Below, one piece after another: positions 6,028 to 8,447 of a DNA stretch of 8,447 nt (its first letter is position 1; each line of letters opens with the position of its first letter). The stretch is from Trueperaceae bacterium (lineage in GTDB: Bacteria; Deinococcota; Deinococci; Deinococcales; Trueperaceae): contig JAGXHO010000225.1 of NCBI GenBank assembly GCA_024636105.1, positions 1-8,447 on the forward strand, given 5' to 3'. Below the pieces are notes generated by a model. It made no database searches. It was not told the DNA's origin and worked only from the letters and a program-made list of their open reading frames with translations. The translations under genes and the position numbers were made by a program.

Positions 6028-6978
6028 ATGTTCCTGCGCTTCATCGTCGAGCGCGTGTTCCACATGGCCATCGTCATGTGGCTCGTCGCGACGCTCGTCT
6101 TCTTCATCTTCCGCATCCTGCCCGGCGACCCCGCCCAGTTGGTGCTGGGGCTCGAACCGAGCCGCGCCTCCTTGGAGGCGTTGCGCGAGCAGATGGGCCT
6201 GAACCGGCCCCTATTCGTTCAGTACACCGAATGGCTTTGGCGCGCGGCGCAAGGCGACCTCGGCCTCTCGATCAGCCAGGGCAACCGCCCGGTCGCCGAC
6301 CTCATCTTCCCCGCCCTGTGGCGCACGCTCGAACTCGCCACGATCGGCGTCGTGATCGGCCTGATGGTATCCGTCCCGCTCGGCATCCTCGCCGCGCGCC
6401 GGGTCGGAACCTGGGTCGACCAGGTCACCCGGCTGTTCGCGCTCGTCGGGTTCAGCCTGCCGAGCTACTGGCTCGCCATCCTGTTGATGCTCGCCTTCTC
6501 GTACCAGTGGAACCTATTCCCGGCAGGGGGCTACGTGGCCCCGAGCGAGGATTTCGGCCGCCACCTCAGCCACCTCGTGCTCCCCTCGATCACCGTCGGC
6601 GTGGTGATGTCGGCCGTACTGACCCGCTTCATGCGCTCGGGCATGCTCGAGGTGCTGCAGCTCGACTACGTCCGGACGGCGCGCGCAAAGGGCCTCTCCA
6701 CCGCCAACGTGGTGTACCGCCACGCGCTGCGCAACGCGATGATCCCCTTCGTCACGGTCGTCGGGATCAACTTCGGCGCCCTGACCGGAGGCATGGTCGT
6801 CACCGAGCAGGTGTTCGCCTGGCCCGGCCTCGGTTGGTTGATCATCCAATCGATCACCGTGCGCTCCTACGCGGTCGTCCAAGCAGCCGTGCTGATCACG
6901 GCGGCCCTGTTCGTGACCATCAACCTCGTCGTCGACCTTCTCTACGCGTTCATCGATCCGCGGGTCACCTATGCCTGA
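6028..6978 (+). CDS. ABC transporter permease, DppB/OppB type
   Basis: The product is 316 residues, starting at an ATG with AAGGG 7 nt upstream. The first membrane segment (about 10-31) is followed by the LPGDPA block at 31-36, a periplasmic region with LGLNRPL-like spacing (QMGLNRPLFVQY at 55-66), and GDLGLSI at 76-82, all standard for the DppB/OppB permease family. The cytoplasmic EAA coupling loop is at about 213-240 (DYVRTARAKG followed by HALRNAMIP). FAWPGLGWL at 263-271 and the C-terminal DLLYAFIDPRV at 303-313 are also typical. About six membrane segments are expected. It forms the translocation pore with the next gene product and needs ATPase subunits encoded elsewhere. Its stop overlaps the next start by 8 nt. 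Confidence 0.95.
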   Translation: MFLRFIVERVFHMAIVMWLVATLVFFIFRILPGDPAQLVLGLEPSRASLEALREQMGLNRPLFVQYTEWLWRAAQGDLGLSISQGNRPVADLIFPALWRTLELATIGVVIGLMVSVPLGILAARRVGTWVDQVTRLFALVGFSLPSYWLAILLMLAFSYQWNLFPAGGYVAPSEDFGRHLSHLVLPSITVGVVMSAVLTRFMRSGMLEVLQLDYVRTARAKGLSTANVVYRHALRNAMIPFVTVVGINFGALTGGMVVTEQVFAWPGLGWLIIQSITVRSYAVVQAAVLITAALFVTINLVVDLLYAFIDPRVTYA

Positions 6979-7864
6979 CGCTGCGATCGACGCATCCGTG
7001 CTGGATCCCTTCGAGGCCGGCTCTACCCGCCGCATGAACAAAACCGTCCGTCGCCTCCTGCGCGACTGGGCGGCGGTGGCCGGCGCCGGCATCCTGCTCC
7101 TGCTGGGCGCCGCGACCCTGCTGGCCCCGTGGATCTTGCCGCATGGCTACGCCGAGGTCGTCGCGTTCCCGTTCGAGCCGCCGTCGGCGCAGTTCTGGCT
7201 CGGGACCGACGAGATCGGTCGCGACATCTTCACCCGCATCATCTACGGCGCCCGAGTCTCGCTCACGGTCGGCTTCGTCTCGACGGCGATCGCCGTCGCG
7301 GGCGGCATCCCCCTGGGCCTCATCAGCGGCTACCGCGGCGGCGGCATCGACACGGTCGTGATGCGGCTGATGGACATGATGTTCGCCTTCCCGGCGATCA
7401 TCCTGGCGCTCGCGATCATCGCCGTGCTCGGGCCGAGCCTCGTCAACGCCATGATCGCCATCGGGGTCATGCAGATCCCCCTCTTCGCCCGCCTCGTGCG
7501 CGGCAACACGCTCACGCTGAAGAACCAGGACTACGTCCAGGCCGCGATCGCCTCGGGCGCCGGCATGGGGCGGATCTTGACGTTCCACATCTTGCCGAAC
7601 ACGATGTCGGCGGTCATGGTGCAGTTCACGCTGACCTTCGCCAGCGCCGTCCTGGTCGAGGCCGCGCTCAGCTTCCTCGGCCTCGGCGTCGCGCCGCCGA
7701 CGCCGTCGTGGGGCGCCATGCTCGACACCGGCCGCAAGCTGATCACGATCAGTCCGCTCTACTCGGTCTCGGCGGGCGCGGCGATCTTCGTGACCGTGCT
7801 CGGACTCAACCTCGTGGGCGACGCGCTGCGCGACGCGCTCGACCCACGCATGGTCGAAGCGTAA
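6971..7864 (+). CDS. ABC transporter permease, DppC/OppC type
   Basis: The 297-residue product starts at ATG 6971, inside the end of the preceding permease gene (8-nt overlap). No strong Shine-Dalgarno is visible, so translation is probably coupled. An alternative ATG at 7034 would remove 21 residues but also lacks a good site. The first membrane segment is at about 34-56. FWLGTDEIGRDIFTRIIYGA (75-94) is the DppC signature. The EAA coupling loop is at about 187-212 (QDYVQAAIASGAG then HILPN), LSFLGLGVAPPTPSWGAML at 233-251 and the C-terminal DALRDALDPRM at 284-294 complete the family pattern. It partners with the DppB-type permease. Only 10 nt separate its stop from the hydrolase gene, whose Shine-Dalgarno overlaps the stop codon. 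Confidence 0.95.
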   Translation: MPDAAIDASVLDPFEAGSTRRMNKTVRRLLRDWAAVAGAGILLLLGAATLLAPWILPHGYAEVVAFPFEPPSAQFWLGTDEIGRDIFTRIIYGARVSLTVGFVSTAIAVAGGIPLGLISGYRGGGIDTVVMRLMDMMFAFPAIILALAIIAVLGPSLVNAMIAIGVMQIPLFARLVRGNTLTLKNQDYVQAAIASGAGMGRILTFHILPNTMSAVMVQFTLTFASAVLVEAALSFLGLGVAPPTPSWGAMLDTGRKLITISPLYSVSAGAAIFVTVLGLNLVGDALRDALDPRMVEA

Positions 7865-7874
7865 AGGGGGCGCC

Positions 7875-8447
7875 ATGGCGCTGCAGGCTGGGGTAAGTCG
7901 CGTCGACGTCACGCCGGCACCCGACATCCCGAACGGGATGTGGATGGCCCAGCGCCACGTGCGCGCAGAGGGCATTCATCAGGCGCTTTGGCTCACCGCG
8001 CTCGCGCTCGCGGACGGCGACGAGCGCGTCCTGCTGATCGACCTCGATTGGTGCGTGCTCTCCGACGCCCAGGACCGTCGCCTCCGCGCCGCCGTCGCGG
8101 CGGCGACCGGCGTGCCCGCCGAGCGGGTCCTCCCCTGCTGCACGCACAACCACGCAGGGCCGGTCACGCAGGACACCTACCAGGGCGAGGGCGCCGACGA
8201 GGTCGCCGCCTACGTGGCCGCCCTGCCCGACCGCGCGGTCGAGGCCTGCCTTGCCGCGCTCGACCGCCTCGAGCCGGCGCGCGTCGCGGCCGGCCTGGGC
8301 GAGAGCGACATCGGAGTCAACCGCGACCTCCGCCTCCCCGACGGGCGCGCCGTCGCGGGCCCGAACCCCGACGGTCCGGCCGACCGTTCGGTGGGCGTCG
8401 TCCGCCTCGAGCGCGAGGGGGGCGCGCCGCTGGCGATCCTGGTCAAC
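7875..8447 (+). CDS. Neutral/alkaline ceramidase-like hydrolase (partial, C-terminus beyond the right edge)
   Basis: 191 codons are visible from ATG 7875, preceded by AAAGGGGG (7863-7870) at 4-nt spacing and overlapping the permease stop. Seen: AGVSRVDVTPAP at 5-16, an ALWLTALALADGDERVLLIDLD region at 37-58, CTHNHAGP at 89-96, IGVNRD at 146-151, and GPADRSVGVVRLE at 167-179. These match the N-terminal region of neutral/alkaline non-lysosomal ceramidase-like proteins, where the THxHxGP block supplies a zinc-binding histidine. There is no signal peptide, so this member is predicted to be cytoplasmic. Relatives of this kind in bacteria are often annotated as ceramidases without evidence. The position behind an importer suggests hydrolysis, perhaps of an amide bond, in an imported small molecule. 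The remaining active-site residues lie outside the window, so activity cannot be judged. Confidence 0.85.
   Translation, partial: MALQAGVSRVDVTPAPDIPNGMWMAQRHVRAEGIHQALWLTALALADGDERVLLIDLDWCVLSDAQDRRLRAAVAAATGVPAERVLPCCTHNHAGPVTQDTYQGEGADEVAAYVAALPDRAVEACLAALDRLEPARVAAGLGESDIGVNRDLRLPDGRAVAGPNPDGPADRSVGVVRLEREGGAPLAILVN

Noticed and set aside
7129..7896. Alternative plus-strand frame inside the DppC-type permease
   Set aside because: The translation is a run of Arg, His and Pro typical of shifted GC-rich coding sequence. The permease frame carries all family motifs.

Overview
The window is GC-rich bacterial DNA with densely packed genes. It looks like a catabolic and uptake locus for a small organic compound. 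No rRNA, tRNA, transposase, phage gene or CRISPR array is visible. The Sec signal peptide ending in Ala-Phe-Ala before Gln, the high GC and the many GTG starts would fit a Deinococcota lineage (for example a Truepera relative). That is a weak inference; other high-GC phyla are possible.

Layout: (1) positions 1-646, minus strand: the N-terminal half of a class III PLP aminotransferase resembling glutamate-1-semialdehyde aminomutase, running off the left edge. (2) 647-797: a divergent regulatory region with an AT-rich island that stands out from its surroundings. (3) 798-4266, plus strand: a four-gene cluster made of a mandelate racemase-type enolase-superfamily enzyme, a short-chain dehydrogenase/reductase (SDR), an unrecognised polytopic membrane protein and a second SDR. 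The genes are separated by overlaps or very short gaps. (4) 4267-4438: a second regulatory region with another AT-rich island. (5) 4439-7864: a peptide/nickel-type (family 5) ABC importer with a secreted solute-binding protein and two permeases. A perfect 10-bp stem-loop separates the binding protein from the permeases. (6) 7875 to the right edge: the start of a neutral-ceramidase-like hydrolase, 10 nt after the second permease and probably in the same operon. The importer ATPases are not in the window.

The most informative regulatory signal is a 20-nt box found once in each of the two non-coding regions (710-729 and 4311-4330), identical at 16 of 20 positions. It suggests that one regulator controls both the enzyme cluster and the importer cluster.

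Working model (inference): the importer brings in an amide- or amino-containing, possibly sugar-acid-like compound. The ceramidase-like hydrolase may cut an amide bond, the aminotransferase may handle the amine, and the two SDRs (one apparently NAD-type, one NADP-type) and the racemase/dehydratase-type enzyme may process the carbon skeleton. The substrate cannot be read from the sequence.
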